Below, piece after piece: positions 11,424 through 20,866 of a stretch of 64,000 nucleotides of DNA (position 1 is the stretch's first letter; every line of letters begins with the position of its first letter). Under the pieces are notes generated by a model. That model searched no databases. It was not told the origin of the DNA and was given only the letters and a program-made list of their open reading frames with translations. The stretch comes from Amoebidium appalachense (taxonomy: Eukaryota > Ichthyosporea): NCBI GenBank assembly GCA_963693365.1, contig CAVNZM010000003.1, forward strand, positions 6,510,001 to 6,574,000, read 5' to 3'. The position numbers and the translations under genes are program-made.

Positions 11424-11597
11424 CGGAAACCCCTTTTCGCACCGGGTATTATCGTGTTGGTGGGCTTGAGTAGTCTAGACCCACCTGACGACTCTTTCTT
11501 CGCCACCGTGATTGAGTGGCGGGACTATGTACACGTCCAGGCACTCCGCCAGGCACTCACGTACTCCGGCCTTGGCCCCCCCGGGGAGGGGGCCACC
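11424..11597 (+). CDS. LINE ORF1, second segment
   Basis: Fifty-eight codons (RKPLFAPG... to ...GEGAT) that continue ORF1 in phase after the 489-bp insert. They stop at the left LTR of the Gypsy element. The last five bases (ccacc, 11593-11597) are the Gypsy target duplication. No domain was recognised in this short piece. Confidence 0.8.
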
Positions 11598-12316
11598 TGA
11601 CATATACTAATCCGTCTCAGCAGATTAGCCTAAGTCTACGATCGAGATCGGGGGGGGGGGGGGGGGGGGGGGGGGGTGGCCCGGGTCCACAGATCATCAA
11701 GATCAAGTCCGGGGCCTCAAGATAGCTGTACAGCTGCGTGCATCTTGCCTCTGCCGGCGCAGGGCATTGGACCACGTCAGCCGGGACAGCCGTCCAATAG
11801 AATTCTAATTAGTGTGTAGGATAGATCGTAGGAGGACTTAGGAATGTCATTGTTCGGGCAGAAGCCCTTTTGTAAGGATTGGCAAGGTTTGATAGTATAT
11901 GTTGCCAAACGTATTTATATATTTAGATGTAGAGGAAAGGGGGGAGGGAGGGGGGGGAGGATAGTATGAAATGTAGATTTAGACTCTGCGGTGCCACTAG
12001 GGGGAGGGTGAGGGGTGAGACTTGGATAAATATATTAGTTGAGTAGATCGACTTAGCTCGTGCAGGCGCACGATAAAAGTAGATCGGAATGTTAATGGAA
12101 TGTGGCATCGTAGGGGGCCAGGTGATGATGATCTTGTAGGGCACGGCCTTGATGGCCTCAGTCGTAACTTAGACTCAATCCGTACGGATCTAAGTTTGCC
12201 CGTCGGAGCCTGGTCTTAATAAACTTTACCGTTTTTCTGTACACGTTCGTTCCTTTTCGTGTGTGTACACTTAGTAGAGTGCCGCGTCTCTAGTACACAT
12301 ACATTAGGATACGACA
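11598..12316 (+). repeat. Gypsy 5' LTR (719 bp)
   Basis: Starts TG and ends CA. It contains a G-run at about 11651-11676, an AT-rich block near 11910 that could serve as TATA, and AATAAA at 12218-12223 followed by a GT-rich stretch, consistent with a polyadenylation site. No tRNA-3'-end primer site (TGG...) was recognised directly after it. Confidence 0.92.
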
Positions 12317-12402
12317 AGCTACACCTTTCTTTTAGTGCGGTTTTTCGCGCTAGGGTAACGCGGTGACAGTTCCTTCTGGGCTGTTGCTACACCTCAAACA
12401 CA

Positions 12403-12436
<34 letters not shown>

Positions 12437-12474
12437 ATAAACACAACCACACGAGTTAGGGCACACACCACACA

Positions 12475-13809
12475 ATGGCTAAGTTTAACGTAGACATGTT
12501 CTACGCATTGGCAGCGGAGGATAGCTCCCTGCACACACAGGTACCACAGGTTCATACACTAGACGTTAGACAGACCACAGCTTTCAGTTTTACACTCAAA
12601 CACGACTCGGAAATCCCTAGGTGGCTTAGGACACTCCTAGCTAACACACCCACACTAGTGTTAGACACAAAGAAGGCCCCCACTGTGGCGGCCTCGTGCT
12701 TAATGATCAAACAGTGCATCGACCACAAAACAATGGCCGACTTATGCACCCTGATGGAGGAGCACCCGTACCGGGCCGAGCAGGCCCCCCAGGTGACGGC
12801 TCGTATATACGAGCAGCAGTACGACGAGGGGAGGGACGAGATGGTGTCCCGGACACTCGGCCAGAAACGTCTGGCCGCACGGTTCATCCCCGACGACGAG
12901 GACGAGAACAGCACCGACGACGTGGACGGGGAGCTCGAGGCCTTCACACGGCCGGAAAACGAGCTCGAGTATACGGCCCGGCTCGTCGGCCGATACCTGA
13001 CGGCCGACCGGCGCCGTACCTTCCGGGCCCAGCTCAGAGAATGGAAGTATACCTTTCCCACACTAGATATGTCCCCCGTAGAAGCTCGTGCATTCTTTGA
13101 GAGGGAATATCGGGTCTTTGAGGACCTTTGTGAGTTAGCTGGTGACGTGAGTGATAGGGAAAAATTCGAGTTTGCTCGTAAGGCTCTCTCTGTAAACACA
13201 GACACTGCACGCATGTTTGGGGAGCATGATGATGTAGATGAGGTGGTGTTGCATGTTAAACGTCACTTGCTTGCCATGCACGAGGTGAAGTTCAATAAGA
13301 GGGATAAAAAGGAGGTGATGGAAGTAGACAAGAAAAAGAAGGAGAGTGGACAGAAGGGGGAAAAAGAGAAAAAAGAGGGTGAACAGCCAGATGCACTCAC
13401 CATGTTGGTCAAGCAGGTTGCCGAGCTCTCCCAGGCCGTCTTTTCTGGCCGAGGGGGCTTCGGCTTCCGAGGTGGCCGTGGCGGCGACCGGGGTGGACAC
13501 GGCGGTCGTGGCCGAGGTGGACGTGGAGGACAACAGCAGCAGTTCACCGAGAGGTTTGCCCCTTATCTTGCTCGTGGTGGTGGGCAGGGTAGAGGGAGGG
13601 GTGGAAATGGTGGTGAGAGAGGCCGAGGGGGGCAGGGGGGAAGGGGGGGCCGTGGTGCACACGGTGGGCCCCCCCAGCATGACCGGGCTCCCGGTTATGC
13701 TTTGCGCCAAGGTTTTGAAGTCCCCCCTGGCCCCTTCTTTGGTGCATGTTACTTTTGTGGCCGGCAAGGGCACTCTGCTGCATATTGCCGTAGTTACAAG
13801 AGCTATTGA
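12475..13809 (+). CDS. Gypsy Gag
   Basis: A 444-codon frame starting at the first ATG after the leader. The N-terminal two thirds look like a capsid-type helical protein. A lysine-rich stretch (about residues 283-305) precedes a long RGG/GRG-rich region (about 325-410), likely RNA-binding. One CX2CX4HX4C knuckle (CYFCGRQGHSAAYC) sits near the C-terminus. The frame ends in TGA at 13807-13809. The same frame then stays open for a further 194 codons, so pol may be reached by stop-codon read-through. Confidence 0.88.
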   Translation: MAKFNVDMFYALAAEDSSLHTQVPQVHTLDVRQTTAFSFTLKHDSEIPRWLRTLLANTPTLVLDTKKAPTVAASCLMIKQCIDHKTMADLCTLMEEHPYRAEQAPQVTARIYEQQYDEGRDEMVSRTLGQKRLAARFIPDDEDENSTDDVDGELEAFTRPENELEYTARLVGRYLTADRRRTFRAQLREWKYTFPTLDMSPVEARAFFEREYRVFEDLCELAGDVSDREKFEFARKALSVNTDTARMFGEHDDVDEVVLHVKRHLLAMHEVKFNKRDKKEVMEVDKKKKESGQKGEKEKKEGEQPDALTMLVKQVAELSQAVFSGRGGFGFRGGRGGDRGGHGGRGRGGRGGQQQQFTERFAPYLARGGGQGRGRGGNGGERGRGGQGGRGGRGAHGGPPQHDRAPGYALRQGFEVPPGPFFGACYFCGRQGHSAAYCRSYKSY

Positions 13810-14391
13810 GTTCCGGGGGAGGGGGAAGCTGGGGTCACTGAGGGAGGGGGGGGGGACAGTATCGGTCCCCCCCAGGTTGCAGAGAACCTTCACCCTCCCC
13901 CACCCCAGGTTAAGCTTCCCTTTGCCCCCTCACCGCCCCGATACGTGTGGGAGCCGGGCATCGTCGTGGGTCCTCAAGACAGCGTCGAGGTGGTATGGCA
14001 TGAATGTTTGTGGGGTGACTCTACCAAAGGTATGAATGGTGTGAATGTTTTGTGGTTGGGGGAGGTTCCCCAGCCACAAGTGGATGGTCTCAGTGTTTCT
14101 TGTCCCAACCCGGTGTTTGTTCTAACCACACCGGAGGGGGTTTCTGTGCCATTGTTTCCGGGAGGGGGGGGACACACACGAGTAAAGGGGGAAGGGGGGG
14201 GAAGGCACAGACACATAGAAACACACCACCACAACAACATACGACGGTTGCAGACACACCTACACCCACACACACACCCACACATACACCACACACACAC
14301 ACACCACCCACCCACACATCACACACACACACTCCACCACCACCCACATCACATACACACCCCACCCCACCCGTGCAGGCACCACAGGTAG
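13810..14391 (+). CDS. Gypsy pol N-terminal segment in the gag frame
   Basis: Open in the gag frame from the TGA at 13807-13809 to a stop at 14389. The middle part (around PRYVWEPGIVVGPQ and VPQPQVDGLSV) is not low-complexity and could be a spacer or pre-protease domain. The last 60 codons are a His/Thr/Pro-rich read of a CA-rich repeat, and the protease begins in another frame just after it. Alternatively this is out of use if an unseen frameshift lies earlier. Confidence 0.5.
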   Translation, partial: VPGEGEAGVTEGGGGDSIGPPQVAENLHPPPPQVKLPFAPSPPRYVWEPGIVVGPQDSVEVVWHECLWGDSTKGMNGVNVLWLGEVPQPQVDGLSVSCPNPVFVLTTPEGVSVPLFPGGGGHTRVKGEGGGRHRHIETHHHNNIRRLQTHLHPHTHPHIHHTHTHHPPTHHTHTLHHHPHHIHTPPHPCRHHR

Positions 14392-15581
14392 GTATGTTGC
14401 ACGTAGGTATCGAGGGTGTGAGTCTTCGTGGGCAGGGATTGGGAGTGAGTGATGATGTGTTGCTTGAATTGGAGGAGGATTTAGTTGGTTTTAGCCGGCA
14501 TTATATAGACGTATGGTTAGCTGATGGTAAGTTGAAGGCTGTTGCTTTGCTCGATGGAGGGGCTCAGGTTAATTGTGTGCATGCTTCGTTTATTCGTCGT
14601 TTTAATCAGGCCGGGGGGGAAATTCCTATATTAGATGCTTCTAGCACAGCCTTAGGTAGTGCTAATAATAGTAGTATGTCTGTGGAAGGTGTTTGTGTGT
14701 TGCCGTGTGAGATAGGTGGCCAGGCTATGCATATTGCTTGTTATGTGGTTAAGGATTTAGCTCAAAGTGTTTTGTTGGGAGCCCCATTTTTCCGTAGACA
14801 TGTGAATGCTTTGTTTGAACGTACGAATGTTTTAGAATTGCAGTCCGGCGTTAAAATTAAAACCCATGATGGGCTCGACGGTTATCAGTCTGGTGCTAGA
14901 ACGGTAGCTGAAGTAGTAATCGAGCCTTATCAGTGCCAAACGGTACGTGTCCGGGCCGGCAATCATGTTAGGATAGGGGATTTAGGGGTTTTTACTCCGA
15001 AAACCCCATTTCAGGAGGTGGCCCAATGGACCCTTAGTAGGGTATGGCCGGATAAGACAATAGAAATAGAATTAGTGAATCCGGGCATCGAGCCTATAGT
15101 GATTAGGTCAGGTGTTTCCGTCGGTAGTTTCACTAATGAGATTGGTAGTATAGAGGTCTCTCTTATTACCCAAAAGGAGGATGCCGGCTCGAAGGGTGAC
15201 TCAGGAGGAGGGGGAACAACTTTATTTAACGTTAGCCACCAAAATGTCACCCGACACGATGGGGGGGGGGACCGGGACAGCACCGGTCCCACTCCCCCGA
15301 CCCCCAAGAGGAAGGAGGGTCACCCCGGGTGTGAGAATGTGCAGGCAGGGGGGGAGGGTGTTGGTCTAACCCGTGGATCTGACGGGTTAACCAACACCGT
15401 GGGGGGGCAGGGTGGCCACAGACCTGGCCCCCCACATACATGCACTAACTCATCAGGAATTGCCCGGGGGCATGGGTGTGCCGGGGGGAGGGGGGGGGTG
15501 CTAAGGGTGACCGCCTATATCCGGAGGTACCTCCACCTCACCCCGAGCAGCACCGATGTAATACAGGAGGTGAAATGTTAA
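14370..15581 (+). CDS. Gypsy aspartic protease segment of pol
   Basis: The coding frame is open from 14052, but the protein-like part starts after the CA-rich repeat at about 14370. A retropepsin fold is indicated by a hydrophobic strand leading to ALLDGGAQVNCV (codons from 14544), then a flap-like region and SVLLGAPFFRR (the ILG-type motif). The catalytic triad is D-G-G, not the usual D-T-G or D-S-G; the Asp is kept. The frame is lost in a G-rich stretch at about 15480-15500, after which the next frame carries RT. Confidence 0.8.
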   Translation, partial: PVQAPQVGMLHVGIEGVSLRGQGLGVSDDVLLELEEDLVGFSRHYIDVWLADGKLKAVALLDGGAQVNCVHASFIRRFNQAGGEIPILDASSTALGSANNSSMSVEGVCVLPCEIGGQAMHIACYVVKDLAQSVLLGAPFFRRHVNALFERTNVLELQSGVKIKTHDGLDGYQSGARTVAEVVIEPYQCQTVRVRAGNHVRIGDLGVFTPKTPFQEVAQWTLSRVWPDKTIEIELVNPGIEPIVIRSGVSVGSFTNEIGSIEVSLITQKEDAGSKGDSGGGGTTLFNVSHQNVTRHDGGGDRDSTGPTPPTPKRKEGHPGCENVQAGGEGVGLTRGSDGLTNTVGGQGGHRPGPPHTCTNSSGIARGHGCAGGRGGVLRVTAYIRRYLHLTPSSTDVIQEVKC

Positions 15582-16774
15582 GTGGCACTCCGGTGAATAA
15601 GGATGCATCCACTTGTGATGGGGGTAACCCGGAGTTAGTATTGCCGTTTGGTATGAAGGAGGGGGATTGGACGGTAGAACAGAAAAAATTGCTAGCTAAG
15701 TTATTTGATAGGACTCGGTTTGCATTTCTGGCCGATGATAACGAAGTAGGCTTCGTTAAAGGGTTTGAAATGCAGATCGACACAGGTGATAATAGGCCGG
15801 TAGTGATGCCTAGCTATAGAATGGAGCAGTATAAATTGTCGGATGCGCTAATAATAGTGAGTGATATGTTAAAAAAGGGTCATGTGGAGCATAGTTCGAG
15901 TCCGTGGAGAAGTCCGGTGCTATTGGTTAAGAAGCCCGACGGGTCTTGGCGCCTAGTGAACGATTACAGGGCTCTGAATCGGATCACTAAGGCAGACCAA
16001 TGGCCTCTCCCTAACATAGACGAGCAGCTTTCACAGCTGCACGGCTATACTCACTTTGCTAAACTTGATTTAAAAGCAGCTTTTTGGCAGATAAGGTTGG
16101 AGGAGAGCAGCAAGGAGAAGACTGCCTTTGCACTGGGTGACCAGCTGTTCCAGTACAAGGTGGTGCCGATGGGTTTGCTCTCCTCTCCAGCTATGTTGTG
16201 CCGGGTAATGTATAAAATTCTCCACCCTCATTTGGATGTATGCCACCCTTATTTGGATGATGTTTTAATTAAAGGTAGGTCATTTGAGGAGTTAGTTAAT
16301 AATTGTGAAAAAGTATTTTTAGCTTTGGGTGAGTCTGGTCTTCGTATTAGCGGTAGCAAGACTGTGATTGGTGTGCCGGAGGTTAAGTTTTTAGGTCATA
16401 TTGTGTCTAGTAATGGTCTTTCCCCTGATCCGGAGAAAATCCGGGCCATAGTTGAGTGGCCCCGTCCTCAGACTGTCACTCAACTAAGGCAATTTTTAGG
16501 TTTAACTAATTATCTTCGTCGTTATATTAAGGACTATAGTATGCTTGCTTTGCCGTTAACTAGTCAGACGGGGGGGGAGAAGAAGAATAGAATAGATTGG
16601 AATGTTGATGCTGTTTCTGCTTTCGAAAAGCTTAAGTTAGCTTTGCAGTCTTCGAGTATGCTTGTTCATCCTGATTTTTCGGCCGGGGGGGGATGTTTAA
16701 AGTTCGGTGCGATGCAAGTAAGGTTGCTGAGGGGGCCGTGTTATATCAAGTGCAGGAGGGGCAGGATAGAGTGA
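15476..16774 (+). CDS. Gypsy reverse transcriptase segment of pol
   Basis: The polymerase begins about 15640 (LPFGMKEGDWT) and holds the standard RT blocks: SPWRSPVLLVKK.DGSWRLVNDYRAL, HFAKLDLKAAFWQI (first Asp), VVPMGLLSSPA, and YLDD at about 16249-16260 with the catalytic pair, followed by FLGHIVS and the connection LRQFLGLTNYLRRYI. All expected catalytic residues are present. The frame is left at about 16687 within a run of eight G. Confidence 0.93.
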   Translation: MCRGEGGGAKGDRLYPEVPPPHPEQHRCNTGGEMLSGTPVNKDASTCDGGNPELVLPFGMKEGDWTVEQKKLLAKLFDRTRFAFLADDNEVGFVKGFEMQIDTGDNRPVVMPSYRMEQYKLSDALIIVSDMLKKGHVEHSSSPWRSPVLLVKKPDGSWRLVNDYRALNRITKADQWPLPNIDEQLSQLHGYTHFAKLDLKAAFWQIRLEESSKEKTAFALGDQLFQYKVVPMGLLSSPAMLCRVMYKILHPHLDVCHPYLDDVLIKGRSFEELVNNCEKVFLALGESGLRISGSKTVIGVPEVKFLGHIVSSNGLSPDPEKIRAIVEWPRPQTVTQLRQFLGLTNYLRRYIKDYSMLALPLTSQTGGEKKNRIDWNVDAVSAFEKLKLALQSSSMLVHPDFSAGGGCLKFGAMQVRLLRGPCYIKCRRGRIE

Positions 16775-19059
16775 TTGCTTATGCTAGTCGTTCATTTAGT
16801 AAAAGTGAACGTAGATATAGCAATCCGGAGAGAGAGTCCCATGCTATCTTTTGGGCAGTCTCACAGGCATGGAGGTATATACTCGCAGGCAGGACGTTTG
16901 AGGTCTACACCGACCACAAGCCCTGCCTAGCCATGGCCGGCACCACTCGTCTGGTCAACGAGAGGATGCAGAAGTGGGCCGCGGCTCTCGGTGAGTTCTC
17001 CTATAAATTGTTTTATGCCAAGGGTGAAACAATGGTCGACTGTGATGTTCTCTCTCGTGCTGCTTATATTTTGTTTGAAGAAGAGAAGGAGGGGGAGGGG
17101 GGGGATAGTGAGAGAGGGGGGGGGGGGGAGGGGGGGGGGAAGGGGGGGGCGAGTGAGCAGAAAGGAATAGATGCTGTGTCTGTGGATGTGTCTTCTTGGG
17201 TTCCGGGGTTGCTTGCTTATAAGTGTAGGAGAGGGGGGGGGAGGTATTTGTCGGTGTCTGAGGTCGGGACCGAGTCTCATGGCTCGGCCCCTGCCTTAGC
17301 ACCTACGGCTTTGATCTTAGCTCAGGAGGAAGATGTGTTGATTGGTCTGGTTAAGAATTATTTAAAGGGGCCGGTTGATTCGATTAAATTTACAAATAAA
17401 AGGCAGATGATTAAGGTAGCTAAGTTAGCAAAAATGTGTCAGGTAGAGCAGGATTTAGTTTATCATTGTTCTGGGCCAGACGGACACCGAGTTTGGGTCC
17501 CGACGGCACTTGTGCCTGAGGTTTTGCATATGGTGCATGAGCATCCCATGGCTGGTCATTTAGGTGTAAATAGGACGTTGCTTCGTGTTAATCGTTCGTA
17601 TTTTTGGCCGGGTATGAGTAGGGAGGTGAGGGATTATGTGTTGTCATGCATGCATTGTCAGGAAAGGAATGAGAGTCCCCACTCTCGTTCCCGCCCGTCG
17701 TTTATTAGGGATTTTAATGTTCGTATGTTTGAAAGGGTAGCAGTGGATGTGGTCGGTCCTTTTAATTTTACGGTTGAGGGTAACACTGTTCTTGTTACCG
17801 TCACCGATGTGGCCACTCGTTGGGTTGAAGTTTTTCCTCTCCCCACTGCTAATGCCGTTTTGTTTGCTCGTATTTTTGTGGATGAAATTTGTCTTAGGTT
17901 TGGTTGTCCTCGTGTTTTGTTAACGGATAGGAGTCGTGTGTTTTTAAATCAGTTGGTGTCGGAGGTGTGTAAAATTTTAAGGGTAGCTCATATCACTACG
18001 TCTGCATATCACCCTCAAGCAAATGCCATCTCTGAACGTGTGCATGCAGTGTTTCAGAAGTCCTTTGGCAAAATGGTGGATGTGGAGGCTAATGATTGGG
18101 ATCATATGTCTAGGTTTATTGCTCATTCATATAATTCTACCCCTCATGCTGTGACTGGTTTTTCTCCGTTTTATTTGGTCTATGGGCAGGAGGCTATTAG
18201 TTTGTTAGATACGGCACTTTTGCCGATGGGGGGGGCTGACCGACTAACTTATCCCCACTGGACTGAGTTCCGGGAGCAGCTACTAACCCGGGCCCGGGCT
18301 GCACGTGATGCAGCTCTGGCCCGTACACAGCAGGCACAGGCACGTACAGACGTGTCCACACGTCCGTTACGTGAATTTGCCGAGGGTACTTTAGTTTTAA
18401 TTAGGGATCATACTAGGAAGAAGAGATATAAGCAGGAGCAGGAAGGTAAGGGTGAAGGTGAAGGTCTTCGTAAGTATGGTAAGAAATGGTTGCCTCTTTT
18501 TATCGGTCCGTATAAAATAGTGGCTAGGTTAGGTCCGACGGAATATAAGGTGCAGAGGTTAGATAATGAGAGTGATGTTAGATTTTATAATGTAGATGAT
18601 ATAAAGGAATATTATGATAGGGCCCTTAGGGTTAAACGGCCGGAGGGCCGTCGAGTGTTAGATGCATTCACCCCCGACTATGACGGGTCGGTGGATGTAT
18701 CGGAGGCTGCAGTAGATAAAATTATGGATAAAAAGGTTATCGAAGGTAAGGAAGGTAAGGTAAATTATTATTTAATTCGTTTTGAGGGAGGTTATCAGGA
18801 AGATCAGTGGTTGCCTGAGTTTCATTTGGATTGCCCGTTTTCTATTCGTGCTTATGAGGCTAGATTAGTGCAGAGGGAGTTGCCTAGTGCTCCCTCTCGG
18901 CCAAAGAGAGTTATTCCTCAGTTTAATCGTGGTGTGAAAAAGTCGGTGGGGGAGGGGGCCGGGGGGGGAGTGATGCAAATACACGTAGACACACGGGGGG
19001 AGGGGGGAGGGAGGGGAGGGAGACCGAGGAGGAGTGTGAACGTAGTCGTAGGAATTTAA
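16693..19059 (+). CDS. Gypsy RNase H, integrase and chromodomain segment of pol
   Basis: RNase H: VRCDAS, then E in NPERESHAI, then VYTDHK. A Glu/Gly-rich linker written in G-runs (about 17085-17160) separates it from integrase. The integrase zinc site is HPMAGH followed by CMHC. Its catalytic triad is D in AVDVVGPF, D in LLTDRSRVF (the usual TDRG is TDRS) and E in AISERVH. A GPY-like block follows (FIGPYKIVARLGPTEYKV). The C-terminus (from about 18705: VDKIMDKKV, YYLIRFEGGY.EDQWLPEFHL) is a chromodomain, which places the element among chromoviruses and would direct integration to particular chromatin. The protein is 788 codons in this frame and ends at 19057-19059. Confidence 0.93.
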   Translation: MFKVRCDASKVAEGAVLYQVQEGQDRVIAYASRSFSKSERRYSNPERESHAIFWAVSQAWRYILAGRTFEVYTDHKPCLAMAGTTRLVNERMQKWAAALGEFSYKLFYAKGETMVDCDVLSRAAYILFEEEKEGEGGDSERGGGGEGGGKGGASEQKGIDAVSVDVSSWVPGLLAYKCRRGGGRYLSVSEVGTESHGSAPALAPTALILAQEEDVLIGLVKNYLKGPVDSIKFTNKRQMIKVAKLAKMCQVEQDLVYHCSGPDGHRVWVPTALVPEVLHMVHEHPMAGHLGVNRTLLRVNRSYFWPGMSREVRDYVLSCMHCQERNESPHSRSRPSFIRDFNVRMFERVAVDVVGPFNFTVEGNTVLVTVTDVATRWVEVFPLPTANAVLFARIFVDEICLRFGCPRVLLTDRSRVFLNQLVSEVCKILRVAHITTSAYHPQANAISERVHAVFQKSFGKMVDVEANDWDHMSRFIAHSYNSTPHAVTGFSPFYLVYGQEAISLLDTALLPMGGADRLTYPHWTEFREQLLTRARAARDAALARTQQAQARTDVSTRPLREFAEGTLVLIRDHTRKKRYKQEQEGKGEGEGLRKYGKKWLPLFIGPYKIVARLGPTEYKVQRLDNESDVRFYNVDDIKEYYDRALRVKRPEGRRVLDAFTPDYDGSVDVSEAAVDKIMDKKVIEGKEGKVNYYLIRFEGGYQEDQWLPEFHLDCPFSIRAYEARLVQRELPSAPSRPKRVIPQFNRGVKKSVGEGAGGGVMQIHVDTRGEGGGRGGRPRRSVNVVVGI

Positions 19060-19496
19060 TTTATTATCATAGGTGTCTCCGTAGGTATCAAGCTTATGGT
19101 GTAGATTAATTTATTATTTTTCTTCGTAATTTATTTAATTTAATTTTTTTTTTAGGAGACTGATTAGTCTATGTCTTTTTAGGGGGTGTTAGATGTAATG
19201 TGACTGAGGTGGGACTCAGCTTTTCCGGGGGCCGGGGGGGGAGTTGACATATACTAATCCGTCTCAGCAGATTAGCCTAAGTCTACGATCGAGATCGGGG
19301 GGGGGGGGGGGGGGGGGGGTGGCCCGGGTCCACAGATCATCAAGATCAAGTCCGGGGCCTCAAGATAGCTGTACAGCTGCGTGCATCTTGCCTCTGCCGG
19401 CGCAGGGCATTGGACCACGTCAGCCGGGACAGCCGTCCAATAGAATTCTAATTAGTGTGTAGGATAGATCGTAGGAGGACTTAGGAATGTCATTGT

Positions 19497-19926
19497 TGTT
19501 GGAGTGCAGACTTACGCTCACTCCACAATATGTGTATGTTAGCTTTACAATTGGTTCCGTGTACACAGACACACGCTGACACTCGATCACCACATGCACA
19601 TCTGCATAGTTGAGGAATGTTGCCAATTGTGTTTTGACTGCAAACGATTGGTTCACTGGTCCCAGAGATCTCTAAATGAAAGTAACCAATCCGATTAGCA
19701 CCTGGCATCCGGATTACATTCCAGACTGCTGCCCCACGGGTATATAAGCCACGTCTCTGCCAGGTGCAGACATGGAGTTCAGACATGGAGTTCAGTCATG
19801 GAGTTAAGTCATGGAGTTAAGTCATGGAGTTCAGTCATGGAGTTAACACACTGAAAGCAGTAAAAAACGGGTCAGCGCCCAAGCGCGCCACGACGACCCT
19901 AGTCACAGCGGACTCTACTTCCAACA
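19497..19926 (+). repeat. TRIM LTR A
   Basis: 430 bp, TG...CA. A TATA box (gggtatataagcc, TATA at about 19740) precedes a 13-bp minisatellite (catggagtt motif, six copies) at about 19770-19846. Confidence 0.92.
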
Positions 19927-19941
19927 GGGTTATGGGCCCAG
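19927..19941 (+). promoter_or_regulatory. TRIM primer-binding site (half tRNA-iMet type)
   Basis: gggttatgggcccag directly follows LTR A. It is the complement of the anticodon arm of eukaryotic initiator tRNA-Met (ctgggcccataaccc), not of the tRNA 3' end. The same site follows LTR B at 20562-20576. Drosophila copia is primed this way by a cleaved tRNA-iMet half. Confidence 0.85.
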
Positions 19942-20157
19942 ACACGACACCGCGGCCTCTAACTTCCCCCGCGGGGCATTAGAGACTTTCGCTTCCACAA
20001 ACTCCATCCGCAGCAGCCTGCGACATCAACGTCAAGTATTCCACTTCATTGGCGGGGCACGCACCACAGTGGAATGCACACCCCGGTCTACCCTGCAAGC
20101 AGCCACACTCACTCTCTCTTCTCTAGTGGTGTGTACACTTCTCCAATTGGGTAGGGG

Positions 20158-20561
20158 TGTTGGAGTGCAGACTTACGCTCACTCCACTATATGTGTATGT
20201 TAGCTTTACAATTGGTTCCGTGTACATAGACACATGCTGACACTCGATCACCACATGCACATCTGCATAGTTGAGGAATGTTGCCAATTGTGTTTTGACT
20301 GCAAACGATTGGTTCACTGGTCCCAGAGATATCTAAATGAAAGTAACCAATCCGATTAGCGCCTGGCATCCGGATTACATTCCAGACTGCTGCCCCACGG
20401 GTATATAAGCCACGTCTCTGCCAGGTGCAGACATGGAGTTAAGTCATGGAGTTAAGTCATGGAGTTCAGTCATGGAGTTAACACACTGAAAGCAGTAAAA
20501 AACGGGTCAGCGCCCAAGCGCGCCACGACGACCCTAGTCACAGCGGACTCTACTTCCAACA
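20158..20561 (+). repeat. TRIM LTR B (internal)
   Basis: 404 bp. Compared with A and C it has about five substitutions (for example ccactata for ccacaata, gatatc for gatctc) and lacks 26 bp, equal to two units of the minisatellite. Confidence 0.92.
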
Positions 20562-20576
20562 GGGTTATGGGCCCAG
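20562..20576 (+). promoter_or_regulatory. Second copy of the TRIM primer-binding site
   Basis: Same 15 bases after LTR B. A G-rich polypurine tract (gggtagggg) precedes LTR B (20149-20157) and LTR C (20858-20866). Confidence 0.8.
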
Positions 20577-20866
20577 ACACGACACCGCGGCCTCTAACTT
20601 CACGTCCCCTACGACGCCTTGAACGGAGGAGCCCAGAAACCGACTTCTAGGCTGTACCCTACACCCGCGAGCGTATTTCCGTGAAGTAGAGACTTTCGCT
20701 TCCACAAACTCCATCCGCAGCAGCCTGCGACATCAACGTCAAGTATTCCACTTCATTGGCGGGGCACGCACCACAGTGGAATGCACACCCCGGTCTACCC
20801 TGCAAGCAGCCACACTCACTCTCTCTTCTCTACAGTGGTGTGTACACTTCTCCAATTGGGTAGGGG

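Noticed and set aside
12317-12420. tRNA 3'-end primer-binding site after the Gypsy 5' LTR
   Set aside because: No TGG-starting match to a common tRNA 3' end was found; self-priming or an unusual tRNA remains possible, but I could not support either.
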